From Lampris incognitus (Eukaryota > Chordata > Actinopteri > Lampriformes > Lampridae): DNA of 64,000 nucleotides. Position numbers and translations under genes: made by a program. How positions within the stretch are numbered: position 1 is the first letter of the stretch; every line of letters starts with the position of its first letter. Under the pieces are notes generated by a model, which worked only from the letters and a program-made list of their open reading frames with translations, made no database searches and was not told the DNA's origin. Below, in pieces: positions 1 to 12,014 of the stretch. The stretch lies in contig NC_079219.1 in the NCBI RefSeq assembly GCF_029633865.1, positions 11,157,420-11,221,419 of the forward strand, read 5' to 3'.

Positions 1-2
1 GA

Positions 3-73
3 TGTCTCATGAGCGTGCTCGCATGCTACGCCCACAGGGACTGGCTGGTGGGGGGCCTGCTCTGTGTGTGTCG
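3..73 (+). CDS. Possible 3' end of an exon from a gene extending left of the window
   Basis: The first 73 bases are open in one frame and end at a good donor (CG|GTGAGT at 73/74). The peptide is rich in Leu, Val and Cys with an Arg-Asp-Trp turn and would fit a membrane-spanning segment. No family was recognised. The reading rests only on the open frame and the donor, so chance is quite possible. Confidence 0.25.
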
Positions 74-345
74 GTGAGTTCCTCAGTACAGAACTCTATG
101 AGGTTTGCATGAAACCAAACACAGAATACTGACTTAATCGAGTAGGCTACTTTTTGGGGTAATTAATGCAGCCTCTTAAAGCGTCCAGCACGTCCTACAG
201 TCATCACAGGAAGGACTGTGTAGGCTTTAAAACATAGCTTTGTCAGTAATAATGAAGGATGGCCATTGGCTGATGGGAACAGGCTCGACTCGTCGCCATG
301 CGAACAGAAAAGGGAACCTAACGGGTCTCTCTGATCTTCTCCCAG

Positions 346-665
346 GTCTCCATGGTGATGGTGGTCTCCACCGGGAGACTGCTTGGCATCCTCCTCATCA
401 TATTTTTCGATATAGCTTATAAATCTATGTCCTGTTTCAACGTCTTTCCTTCTCTCACTCAAATGTGTGACCATTGTCTTTTCTTGTCTCTTCTCCCATG
501 TATGTGAGCGGTGTGATGTGAGTCTCCCCTGTGTGCACATGTAGTCTGTCCTCCTGTCAGGTCGACATGGTGATGGTGGTCGCGTGGCTCAGGTCCTGGG
601 CTGTTTCGGTGGCATCTGGACACTGCCTGGCACTCTCCTCATCCTAGTCTTCATATATCTTATAT
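346..665 (+). repeat. Imperfect direct repeat pair, hydrophobic in translation
   Basis: Two blocks (about 346-425 and 558-665) both begin after a CAG with a near-identical stretch around ATGGTGATGGTGGTC and share a later part reading CTGGCA..CTCCTCATC. The first is open and hydrophobic for about 25 codons. They look like a decayed tandem duplication, possibly of an exon linked to the putative exon at the left edge. No function can be assigned. Confidence 0.35.
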
Positions 666-673
666 ATATATAT

Positions 674-1051
674 GGGCAGCACTATGGCACAGTGGTTAGC
701 GTGGTCGCCTCACAGCCAGAAGGTCCTGGGTTCGAGCCCCAGGGTAGTCCAACCTTGGTGGGTCGTCCCGGGTCGTCCTCTGTGTGGAGTTTGCATGTTC
801 TCCCCGTGTCTGCGTGGGTTTCCTCCGGGGGCTCCGGTTTCCTCCCACAGTCCAAAGACATGTAGGTCAGGTGAATTGGCCGTACTAAACTGACCCTAGG
901 AATGAATGTGTGTGTGTTTGTGTGTCCTGTGATGGCCTGGTGGCCTGTCCAGGGTGTCTCCCCGCCTGCCGCCCAGTGACTGCTGGAATAGCCTCCAGCA
1001 TCCCCGCGACTCTGAGTGCAGGATAAGTGGTTAAGATAATAGATGGATGGA
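674..1051 (+). repeat. tRNA-like fish SINE (GGCGGCACGGTGG family), near full length
   Basis: It starts with a diverged GGGCAGCACTATGGCACAG head, has a B-box-like GGGTTCGAGCCCC, then the conserved core with TTTGCATGTTCTCCCCGTG, and ends in a tail of the GATGGATGG type. This is a very common teleost SINE. Another near-complete copy is at 35783-36132 and tail fragments lie at 11634, 31170, 39507 and 49446. Confidence 0.8.
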
Positions 1052-1140
1052 GATATATATATAATTCTGTTTCCCTCTTTCAATGTTGTATTGTGTAAAT
1101 TGTGTACACACAACATCCCTTGCAAGTTGTCCATCTTGGA

Positions 1141-1345
1141 GGAGAGAGAGAGAGCCCTCCTCTGTTGCCCTCCCTGAGGTTTCTTTCTACTTTTTCTCCC
1201 TGTTAAAGGTTTTTCTTTAGGGAGTTGTTCCTTATCCGATGTGACGGTCTAAGGACAGGATGTTGTGTTGCCGTAAAGCTCCTGAAGCAAATTTGTAATT
1301 GTGATATTGGGTTATACAAATAAAACTGACTCGACTTGACTTAAT
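1141..1345 (+). repeat. Dispersed repeat R1 ending in AATAAAACTGACT-type tail
   Basis: The block reads from a GAGAGAG/CCCTCCTC start through TTTAGGGAGTTGTTCC and AGGACAGGATGTTGTG to a TATACAAATAAAA tail followed by short TGACT-like repeats. A second copy is at 18841-19020 in the same orientation. This looks like the 3' end of a fish non-LTR element; its class was not fixed. Confidence 0.6.
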
Positions 1346-3395
1346 AGGATGCAAGAGCTGCTTTTACTTCTTGCACAACTTTCCGGTGTAAGGAAATAAA
1401 TAATTTAAGGTCAGTTTGGGCCCGGGATCGCCATCCGGTCTAACAGCAGCAGACATTTCTGGGACCGTTACGATTTGGTCTAAATGAATTTGAGCCCTTT
1501 CACTTACCCCTAATGCTTCACAGATTCAGGAGCTAGTTTTAGTGCTTAAATGCTTCAGGAATTATACCCTTAGCCAAAAACCTTAGAAGCCTTAAAATTA
1601 GGACTGACACACCCAGGATTTGGGGGATTTTCTTCTAAATGGGCCGGTTAGGAGCAACTTTTAGGATGTTTTATGGATGCGACCCCTGGTCTCCGTCATA
1701 AAACAGAACCTGTGTCAGCGTCTACAGGACACACACAGGGACACGCAACATCTGGTTTTAGTACAATCTCATTATTCGCCTTGTCAGTCTCACTTTTGTT
1801 TTTGTTTTAGCAGAGGTCAAACTTTTCTATTCTCGTGTTTTGAGAGCAAGTCCAGAGTTGAAAACAGCTGATGTGTAGAAACATGAACATTAGTGCATCA
1901 TCTGGATCTCTGCTAGCTTACGGTTACCGAAAACCCCGAATCCTCGCTCAGCCGTTGTTGGTAATCCGTGTGATAAACCTCCTAAAACCCTCCGTCCTCT
2001 GGATGGGAACGTGAATAAATTCATCGTCACTTGTTAAGTAATGGACTGTATGGGAGTCAGGTTAACAGAGAGTTGAAAATTTATTCACAGATAACTTTAA
2101 CTAAGAGAAATGAATACACAAACTAAAACACCCATGGCCCCATCAAACTTTTAGGACTATTTTGACCGCAAACAAATTAGTTTTCTTCCTACTTTCAACT
2201 TAAGAGTTCAGGGTTGTTTTTTTTTTTAACTACAAGGCCGGCTCTCCTCTGTTTGATGAAAATAAAAATGTTTTGATGAAAATAAGAATGCTACCAAAAG
2301 AGAAGGAGCCGGCTCAGAAGAAACATGGATTCCTGAAGAGAAAGAGAAAAGTGAAGATGGGCAGTATTGCTGCTAAATGTTGACAGTCAGAATGATGTGG
2401 GCTGAGTTTTTCTGTGACTTAACCCCATAAAGAAAAGAAATGTTATGACAGATATTTTATCAAAGTATTTGTACTACAGCAGGACAGAGAACAGGTCAGC
2501 TCAGATGTTCACAGGATCATCATCCATCATCGGACCGCCACGAGGCTTCAGGTCTGCACAGCTCCACCTCCATTTAAACGTACTGCTCTTTTTTTGGCCT
2601 CTTTGGCCCCTATTCATCCCCGGTATCAAAATTCATCTCAGGTGATCGGGTCACAAGCAGACAGTTTAAAATGAATGGGTCCAACATGAATTAAGAATCC
2701 AAAATCACCCAAACCACGTTAGCAGGTGGTCAGAGACACGTGACCACACTGGTCATGCAGTGTGAACGCATGCGCGTTTCCTGAACACTCAGGTCGGCAG
2801 TCGCTGTGTTGAAGATGAGCCAAGTCAACTCCAGACCAAAACATAGCCCAAAAACGGATACCCTTGAATGGAGCAACAGCGCCACCAGGTGTCTGCTTGT
2901 GGAAAAGGATTTCAATCGAAACCGGTATCTACTTACTACATGGGGAAATTTCCAAAGAAACATTGCAAGTGTTGCACACTGTTGTGTGCACGTTGTGTGG
3001 AAAGCAAAATCAGATCGTAAGGACGTCAGTGGACAGACGCACGTTGAGACTCGCGCTGATAGTCGTTGAACAGAATCCACATCAAGACACAATCCGGATC
3101 TTAACACAAGAAACCGGGTGTAAACAGGATGTTACTTTTGTTTAAAAGTATTTCTGCTCCAAATCAATGTCTGTGGCGACACACAAGACTGTGAAAGCTC
3201 ACTGGGTACGCGTTGTCTTTCCTCGATCCACTGTGTCGTGATCTGCAGAATAAGATTTGAGGAGCATTCAGGGACAGACAGTCCTGGACATCTTGGTTTG
3301 TCCGCTGTGCTCCACAACAGTTAAGAGAACGGAAAAATGTCTCTCCTATTGCAGGTAAAAAAAAATTAAAGAAGGAAAGAAAGAAAAGAAAAGGA
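1346..3395. other. Intergenic, no gene recognised
   Basis: Two kilobases of AT-rich unique-looking sequence. Short open frames on both strands (for example near 2730-3140) have no recognisable motif and overlap each other on opposite strands. No repeat family was identified here. Confidence 0.5.
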
Positions 3396-3496
3396 GGCCC
3401 AATCTCAATGTCCAGCCCTGAGCACCGAAGCCTCACAGACTTTCACTGACGTCAGCTGCGTGACCGCACAAAGGCTGAAAAGTCTGCGGCTGGGAC

Positions 3497-3650
3497 GTCG
3501 GACGTGGGTACGTGTCCTGGTCGCTGCACTAGCGCCTCCTCTGGTCGGTCGGGGCGCTCCCCGGATCGGCAGAGAGGGGGGGTGGAGCAACGATCGGGAC
3601 GGCTCGGGGTAATTGGCCAGATACAACTGGGGAGAAAAAAGGGGGAAAAT
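3497..3650 (+). repeat. tRNA-derived SINE B fragment with internal deletion
   Basis: It contains TCCTGGTCGCTGCACTAGCG, then jumps to the 3' part with CCGGATCGGCAGAG and ends near GGGGAGAAAAAAGGGGG. The central part seen in the copies at 45497 and 48471 is missing. Confidence 0.7.
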
Positions 3651-3917
3651 TGAAAGAAAAAAAAGAGGAAGTGGTATAAATACGAGGAAGGGAAGGGCAA
3701 TTGGTGACGTCACACTTGACCTTGACAGTGCCAGCTGTTGCTAGTACCGGGATCCTCCGTGGTTCAGTCGCAGCTAAACCTTCCTTGGGGGCGTTTATTT
3801 TACCTTGTATTTAGTATTCTCCATGACCAAGACGCACCAGAGACCCATCACCCGATTTCACCGTTTGATTAATTGCAGAATTGGTTGTTGGTTCCCTGTT
3901 TGTGAATGTAAACTACT

Positions 3918-4013
3918 AATAAGACCCGTTAGCCGAGCGGTTACTGGTGTCGCCTTGTGGTTCAGTACACCCCATATCGAATCCCGCACCGGGTAAGAAA
4001 ATAACCGGTTACA
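3918..4013 (+). repeat. tRNA-like SINE C, variant 2
   Basis: It contains the tRNA-like start GTTAGCCGAGCGGTTACTGG and ATCGAATCCCGCACCGGG, a diverged B box. The same variant lies inverted at 63808-63945, including the flanking TAGTAGTTTACA/TGTAAACTACTA sequence. Confidence 0.6.
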
Positions 4014-4617
4014 GGAATAATACAGAAATGTTGTAGGATAACATTTGGAAGTCATCGGACGTGCACACAGCGTGTTTCGGGATATTTACATGGGACTGTC
4101 TGTGTTTACAGACGTTTTTTACGCCCCCGGGGTTCCGCTTTCGTCCCCTTTTTAAACGTCACAACACAACGAATTGTGTGTTCTACCCTCGAGCGAAGTC
4201 TGCAGGGGTGTGGACTTATGGAAAGTGTTCTGCAAGGGCTCAAACAGTCGGCAAGTGAGCCCTCGGTGAACTCGCTTGTTTTAACGTGGCACGGCCCTGA
4301 ACCCGCAGATTTATCGGCGGAACGCGCGCCGAAGTCTGGGGAGTCCGTGAGGGTGGACACTGAGATTGGGCCGAAGAATTTCGGTTGGAAACTCGAGTCT
4401 TGACCTTTTAGACACAGGAAGCAGATTCTGTTCTATGTCTCCCGGAGGAAGCGTTCATCTTGAATTCTAGTGGTAGATCAGCAGCGCGCCTCTGCTGGTC
4501 TACACATTTCCTGTTGGCAGGATAATCTAGCATGGCTGTGTCCGGTTGACGGCGGCCTGCTAGAACTTCCTGCTTCCGGCTAGGGGGATCCGGCGGTCAG
4601 ACGTGAAGGGGCGGGGC

Positions 4618-4723
4618 TTATTCTCTGTCCGTCAAACCGACCAAACGAGCGCTCTCCTCCCAGAGTCTCCTCGCCACGACGTCGTCACTCCCCTCAGGCG
4701 CCGTCTCCTTCTCTCTACAATCA
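4618..4723 (-). CDS. Retinol dehydrogenase exon 7 (C-terminus, stop TAA)
   Basis: It encodes [12 protein letters not shown] and ends [15 protein letters not shown] followed by TAA at 4620-4618. It enters in phase 2 so that AG from exon 6 plus T makes Ser. The acceptor AG follows a (TG)n run instead of an ordinary pyrimidine tract. Confidence 0.92.
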
Positions 4724-4836
4724 CTACACACACACACACACACACACAGAGCATGGTTGTGTTTGTGTGAAAACGGGAAACAGGTGCTGGGAGGAGAACC
4801 TATAGTTCCTCGATATTCAACCATATGGCATGGAGA

Positions 4837-4887
<51 letters not shown>

Positions 4888-5130
4888 TTATCTTTGTGAG
4901 GATCAGTTTGAGTTTTTAACCATCAGTGAGGATATTTTTGCAAAGTCAGGACATTTTGGCCGGTCCCCACGTCTTTAAGGGTCTGTTTTGGGATTCAGGT
5001 TTAGAATTAGGATTAGGATTAATTAAGATTAGGTTAAATTAGGGTTAGGGTTAGGCATGTACTTCTGATGGTTAGGTTTAAGGGCTAGGGAATGAATGTA
5101 GGCAATGAAGGGCCTCACAAAAATAGAAGT

Positions 5131-5210
<80 letters not shown>

Positions 5211-8200
5211 GTGCATACATAGGCTACACCAGGGGTCCCCAACCACTGGGCCACGGACCGGCACCGGGCCGCAAAGCATTTGCTACCGGGCCGCAAGGAA
5301 ACAATATGATATACAATATTCAAATAAAAGCCCTAATGCTAGAGGGCTTTTAATTTGAAATGGACACTTGATGTGTGTACAATGATGTAATTTCATCACT
5401 CATTCACGTGGCATTCGGCAGACCAATGGGAGGTAATTAACTTCATAACTCAGAGACCACTCAGTCAGCTCGCTACTAGCAGCTAGCTAGCCAGCATGAG
5501 CAGTAAAAAAACGTGGCTTGAGAGTTTCTTCGGGAGAGGTAGGGGAGATAAAAGGTCTAATGACGGTGATAACGCAGAGACAGCGGAGGCCGAGACAGCA
5601 CAAAAAGAGAAGAAAGCTTCCTTCAGTAGGAAATACGACGAGTCGTACCTAAAATACGGCTTTCTTGCGACCGGTGACTCGCAGGCTCCGAGACCCTGTG
5701 TGTGATATGTGGAGACAAGCTGTCTGATGAGGCAACGAAGCCTCAAAACCGCTTCGGCACCTTGAGTCCAAGCACCCTGCACTCACACTCGAACCTGTGG
5801 AGTTCTTTCACCGGAAACAGCGCGAGCAAGCGGGACAGAAGCGCGCGCTGAGAGCCACCACCTCTACACGCTGCTGCTCTGAGAGCGTCGTGCTGAGTGG
5901 CTGGTCGTGTTGCTAAGGCTGCTTAGCAGCTAGTCGTGTTGCTAAGGCTGCTTAGCGGCTAGTCGTGTTACTAAGGCTGCTTAGCGGCTAGTCGTGTTAC
6001 TAAGGCTGCTTAGCGGCTAGTCGTGTTGCTAAGGCTAAGGAGCCTTTCACTTGATTCTGCCTGCTGCCAAGGACATGTACCGTGAACTGTTGGGGGGAAG
6101 CTGCGGCTAACAAGGTGGCAAAGGTTCCTCTTTCAGCTACCACAGTTCTAAGGAGAACTGATGAAATTGGTGAGTTGCAACGTTGTTTTATGTATGTTAA
6201 TGTTAATGCGAGGAAAATATGCGCTGTGTGTTTAATATCCAAACGCTATTTTAAATGTTATAATACTATTGACTTATAAGCTTAACTCCGGTCGTTATTA
6301 ATCCACCCCCACCCCTCCCCCAGTATGCCAGAATATTGTCAATATTAAACCGGTCCGCGGTGCAAAAAAAGGCTGGGGACCCCTGGCCTACACTAGATGC
6401 TTTGGCTGCCTGACATCTTCTACCAGACAGGGTAGGACTAGTTGGTGTAATGTTTGGTTGACATGTAAACCTGCAGACACACAGCTCATAGCACAGGAGT
6501 GAATAGCAATTTTGCAGTTGTTGCTTTGGGGGAACTAGACGTGACATTGATGAGTGATGTGTTTCAGCAACAGTTGAAATAGTTTTGTATTTTTAGAAAG
6601 ACGGTGAGTGCCCATGATGCTGTATGCGATTAAAAAAACAAAAGATGACTGATTTCTACTTTGGCTGGAGAGCGCTCAAAGAACAACCTTTCCATAGAAA
6701 AGAATATAAAAATACAGGAGGTGTCTTTTTTACAGCTATTTGGTGAACATACAGTCTAATCCACCTACTGACCCACACAAACTCTGTAAAAGACATTACG
6801 GCACACACACACACAAAGTATTGGGACACCTGGCCATTACACCTACTGGAAATTTTATGACATCTCATTCTAAATCCAAAGACATTCATATGGAGTTGGT
6901 CCCCCCTTTGAAGCTGTAACAGCTTCCACTCTTCGGTGAAGGCTTTCCACAAGATTTTGGAGTGTGTCTGTGGGAATTTTTGCCCATTCATCCAGAAGAG
7001 CATTTGTGAGGTCAGGCACTGATGTTGGACGAGAAGACCTGGCTCGCAATCTCCGTTCTAGTTCATCCCAAAGGTGTTCGATGGGGCTGAGGTCAGGGCT
7101 CTGTGCAGGCCAGTCAAGTTATTCCACACCAAACTCACCCAACCATGTCTTAATGGACCTTAATTTGTGCAATGGGGCACAGTCATGCTGGAACAGAGAA
7201 GGGCCCTCCCCAAACTGCTCCCACAAAGTTGGAAGCATAGAATTGTCCAAAAGTCTTGGTATGCTGAAGCATTAAGATTTCCCTTCACTGGAACTAAGGG
7301 GCCTAGCCCAACCCCTGAAAAACAACCCCATACCATCCTCCCTCCACCACTAAACTTTACAGTTGGCACAATGCAGTCAGGCAGGTAACGTTTTCCTGGC
7401 ATCCGCCAAACCCAGACTCACCCATCAGACTGCCAGACAGAGAAGCGTGATTCGTCACTCCACAGAACAGGTTTCTGCTGCTCCAGAGTCCAGTGGCAGC
7501 GTGCTTTACACCACTCCATCCAACGCTTGGCATTGTGCTTGGTAAAGTAAGGCTTGCATGCAGCTGCTCAGTCATGGAAACCCATTTCATGAAGCTCCCG
7601 GCACACAGTTTTTGTGCTGATGTTAATGCCAGAGGAAGTTTGGAGTTCTGCAGTTATTGAGTCAATAGAGCGTTGGCGACTTTTACACACTATGCGCCTC
7701 AGCACTCGTTGACCCCGCTGTGTGACTTTACGTGGTCTGCCACTTCGTGGCTGCGTTACTGTTGTTCCTAAACGCTTCCACTTTTCAATAATACCACTTA
7801 CAGTTGACCGTGGAATATCGAGCAGGGAAGAAATTTCACATACTGACTTATTGCAAAGGTGGCATCCTATGACAGTACCACACTTGAATTCATTGAGCTC
7901 TTCAGAACGACCCGTTCTTTCACAGATGTTTGTAAATGCAGACTGCATGGCTAGCTGCTGGATTTTATACACCTGCGGCAATGGGTCCGAATGAAACACC
8001 TGAATTCAATGATTAAGAGGTGTGTCCCAATACTTTTGTACATATAGTGTGTGTGTGTATATATATATATATGATATAAACACACACACACACATATGAA
8101 CACACACATGCACAGACCTGTGTGGGTTTACCTGAAGTAGCATCCGGACCGTGACTCCAGGCCGGGGGTCACAGCACAATAGATGGAGGTTTGGGCTCCC

Positions 8201-11200
8201 TGGGTGGGGGTCTTCATCAGGAGCAGGGAGGGGGCCGTGAGCAGCGCCCTCAGGAATGGAAACCAGCTCTCCACATGACGTCCCAACTCTGTCCTGATCA
8301 CCCCGGGGTGTAAACTGTAGGAGGTCACTCCTGTACCTGCAGGGGTTCCACATAGATTTAGTACAGGAAATACTCTACTGAACCAGGAAACAATCCAGTG
8401 AACCAGGAAACTCTACTGAATCAGGAAATACTCCACTGAATTGGAAAATACTGTACTGAACTAGGTTACCCCCCCCCCAATCTCAATGTCCACACTCATG
8501 GACTCACAGGCTTCGGCATGCGTTCCTGGTAAATCTGTGAGGGTTCAGGTCTGTCCAACAGTAAAACAAGCAAGTGCATGAGGGCTTGCTTGTGGACTTT
8601 TGGAGCCCTTCACGAGCACGTACCATAAGTACTGCAGACTTTGGCAGAGGAAATAACCCACAATTCATTGCTTTGTGATGTTTAAAACAAGGAGAACAGG
8701 AGAAACCCTGAAAACACAACATAAGGGAACGTGAGACACCACATGCTGCCATGGAAGAAGCTGAAACACAATGTGCATGCCTGGTGAAATATGTTTTCAC
8801 TTTTCAGTTTTTCTTTTGAACTGCCAAAATTATTACATTATTTCTAAACAAGAAACCGACAAGACACTCTGCAATTAATCAAACGGTAAAATCAGGCCGT
8901 CGGCCACTTACGCGCCTCGGTCATTAAGAATGCCTAATAAAATGTGAAATAAACACTTCTAAAGCTGTAGAACCCAGAAGCAACAACTGGCATCATCAAG
9001 GTAACGTATGTGAATGAGTGCAACACCTCCAACCTGGTGAAGAAAGCACAACAGAGGCTTTTCTTCTTCAGGAAACTTAAACCAGCCCCCTCACAGCTGC
9101 TGGTCAGCTTTTACAGAAGCACAACAGAAAGCCTCCTCTGTCACCGTGTCACAGAGTGGGATGCCAGCTTCACAGCAGAGAACAGGAAGGACTTGGCCCG
9201 GGTGGTAAAGACAGCACAGGGGATTGTGGGAGCTGTGCTCCCGGACCTGGATGCTGTGTATGCTGGCCGCCTACAGAGGAAAGCCAGCAACATCAGCAAA
9301 GACGCAACACACCAGGTCACCGTCTGTTTGTTCCCTTGCCATCGGGGAAAAGATACCGCACCGTCAAAACCCAGACTAACAGGCTGAGGAACAGCTTCTT
9401 CCCCAGAGCTGTAGCCTCCATCACCACCCCCCCCCCACACACACATACACACACACACATACCTGCCTATAGCTGCTGAGGACCACCTGCTACTAAAGCC
9501 GCTGCAATATGGACAACTATGTGCACTAATCCCATGCACTATTTTGAACTTTAAAAGCCGCTGCTTTCTTTTATTGTCTCATTATCATTTTTGCTACCTC
9601 ACTTGTTTACACCAAGTGTTGTTTGTCCTTGTTTTTAATCAATAACCTTGTCTAGTGTTGCTGGTCTGAGAGTCACCAAACGAAATTTCATGGCGTGCGC
9701 ATAATGATAAAGTATCTTATCTTATCCTATCTTTTCCCTTTCTCATATTTGCACCATTTCCAGCCCTTGGACCCAGTGGCGTTGTAGTGGGGGGAAAAGG
9801 GGAAGGACCTACCAGGGCGCAGAAGGGGGGGGGGGGCCTCGGGAAGCCTGGAATTAAAAGTTTGTTTTGGTTTGCAAATTTTTATTTCTAACTAATTAGT
9901 GTCATAACCTCCGTTTAAATTGGCTCAATACATCGGTTGAGGGACTTAAAGAAAATAGAGGAGGCTCTCTGAGGCCCCTCTCATCCCTTACAAAAGGTGC
10001 AAAACGGTTTAGTCCACCCCTCGCGAGCATCTCTCAATGCAGCTCATCTAGTCCTGTCGCGAGTTACTGCTGATACAAGCACAGAGTCATGTCATTCCTA
10101 AAGAAAGCAAAATCTGGGTTCCAGAAAAGAAAAGAAGGATATATAGTACGCTAGCACTCAAAAAAGTGATGTGTGAGAGACAAAAGAGGAAAGGGGCCCA
10201 TAGAGACTGCTTATGTATAGGGCCCAGGATTTTGTGCGACACCCCTGCTTGCACCCACGTACACTCATGCATTTACACTGATCACACAGGTGGCGTCAGT
10301 TGAAGTCTGTGAGGGTTTACTGCTTTGGGTTTAGGGTGGAGATTGAGACTGGGCCATGCTCTCCTGACTAAGGAAATACTCCACTGAACCAGGAAAAACT
10401 ACAGAAAAGTAAAATTCATGCACTTGGAAAATTTTATTTTATCGCATTAGTGTCAATATAATTTTCAACTTAAGTAATGAAAGGCTTTGCACAAACAAGA
10501 TGAACCAGGTTGACAGGATCTGTCAGATCCAAACAGGGGGCAGTACAGCTGCAGAAGTGTTTAACAAACTGGGATTACCTCCAGTTTAATAACCCCACTA
10601 ATCATTTAAGGCTGGTGGATGGAGAATGTGTACCCGAGCTCACAGAGGACTTAAAATTCAACAAAGGACTCGCAGAAGTTCACCTTAACATACTAACCCA
10701 GATAGCGTCCGGATGTGGGCCACTTCAGGCAACGATGGCCTTCTTCTGGCCCTGACAAAATGGATGTGAGCCTGAAGTGGCCCGCATGTGTAATAGCAAA
10801 TATGGCCCAAATATGCCAAATCAAATGTGGGCCTTTTTTGGCAAGGATGCGGTGCTCTCAGCAACATGTAATCTGGATGTGACCCTGAAGTGGCCCGTGT
10901 GGTAGATGCTGAATATGGCCCAAATATCACAAAACAAATATGGGCCACCTTTGGCAAATATGTGGCACATGCGGCATTGCTATGGCTTGGTTCTGGCCCA
11001 GATCTGGCAAACAGGAGTGGACCGCCCAAATGCCATCACTCCACGCGGTATGTAGGCCAGATGAAATGTCGGGTGTGGGACGGGTCCGGGCCACAGCAAT
11101 TTTGCTGTCTGGGATGTGTTGACAAAAAATCCACATTATGACATTCATATGCACATTAAAATATATTTGGTGACAGGAAACTCAGAATACCAAAAGACCT

Positions 11201-11972
11201 GGTTCATGCTGGGGATAGGTGAAGCTCACCTGTCATGCGGCGGGCCAGCTCTCTGCAGAAGAGGACGTTGGCCAGCTTGCTTTGTTGGTAGCTGGCCAAG
11301 GAGCTGTATGGCCGCTTGGCAAAGAACAGATCATCAAAGTCAATCTTCCCTGTAAATGAAACAGAATCGGACCAGCGGGGTTTACCTTCCAAGCCACTAT
11401 GGAACTATTCTGAAATTGGAAAACTGACCTAACACTTTTGTTCAGGACACATTGTTCAGTAAATGAAATATACAAAAATCAGTGAATCTTATAAAATGCC
11501 TCCGTGCTGAAGTAAAGACAGATGAACTGAAAACAAGCTCACACGCCCTTCATACTGTCTCTTAATGTAAGTTGACCTTATTACAAGTCGTAATCTAAAA
11601 TATAAAAATCTGAATCTCTGTTGGATTTCAGGGCTTCATGGCCTGGCGGCCTGTCCAGGGTGTCTCCCCGCTTGCCCGCCCCCCCAATGCATGCTGGGAT
11701 AGGCTCCAGCATCCCCGCGACCCTGAGAGCTGGATAGGCGGTTTGGATCATGGATGGATGGATGGACGGATGGATGGACGGATGTTTCACCTCCTCTGTG
11801 TGCGATGGAGGACACGTTGACCACCCGGCTGGGGGCGGAGCTCTTCAGCTTTGGCAGCAGGAGATTGGTCAGGAGGAAGTGGCCCAGATGATTGACAGCA
11901 AACTGAGTTTCAAAACCGTCTTCTGTCAGCCACTTAGGACACATCATCACTCCTGACAGACAGAGGCACACA

Positions 11973-12014
<42 letters not shown>

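Larger units (their letters stand above)
3396..4372. mobile_element. Non-autonomous inverted-repeat element, copy 1 (GGCCCAATCTCAATG ends)
   Basis: The left end GGCCCAATCTCAATGTCC matches the reverse complement of the right end (GGACACTGAGATTGGGCC), and similarity continues inward for about 40 bases. No transposase is present. Two SINE fragments lie inside (3497-3650 and 3918-4013). A related copy occupies 8475-10355. A clean target duplication was not found, so the superfamily is open. Confidence 0.5.

Noticed and set aside
163..540. Minus-strand open frame of 125 codons
   Set aside because: No motif, biased composition, and it overlaps a more plausible plus-strand repeat pair.
4998..5062. 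Interstitial telomere
   Set aside because: Only a few degenerate TTAGGG-like units beside a TG microsatellite; too short and irregular.
4757..5358. Cys-Val and Thr-His repeat open frames
   Set aside because: Translation of (TG)n and (CA)n runs, open in every frame.
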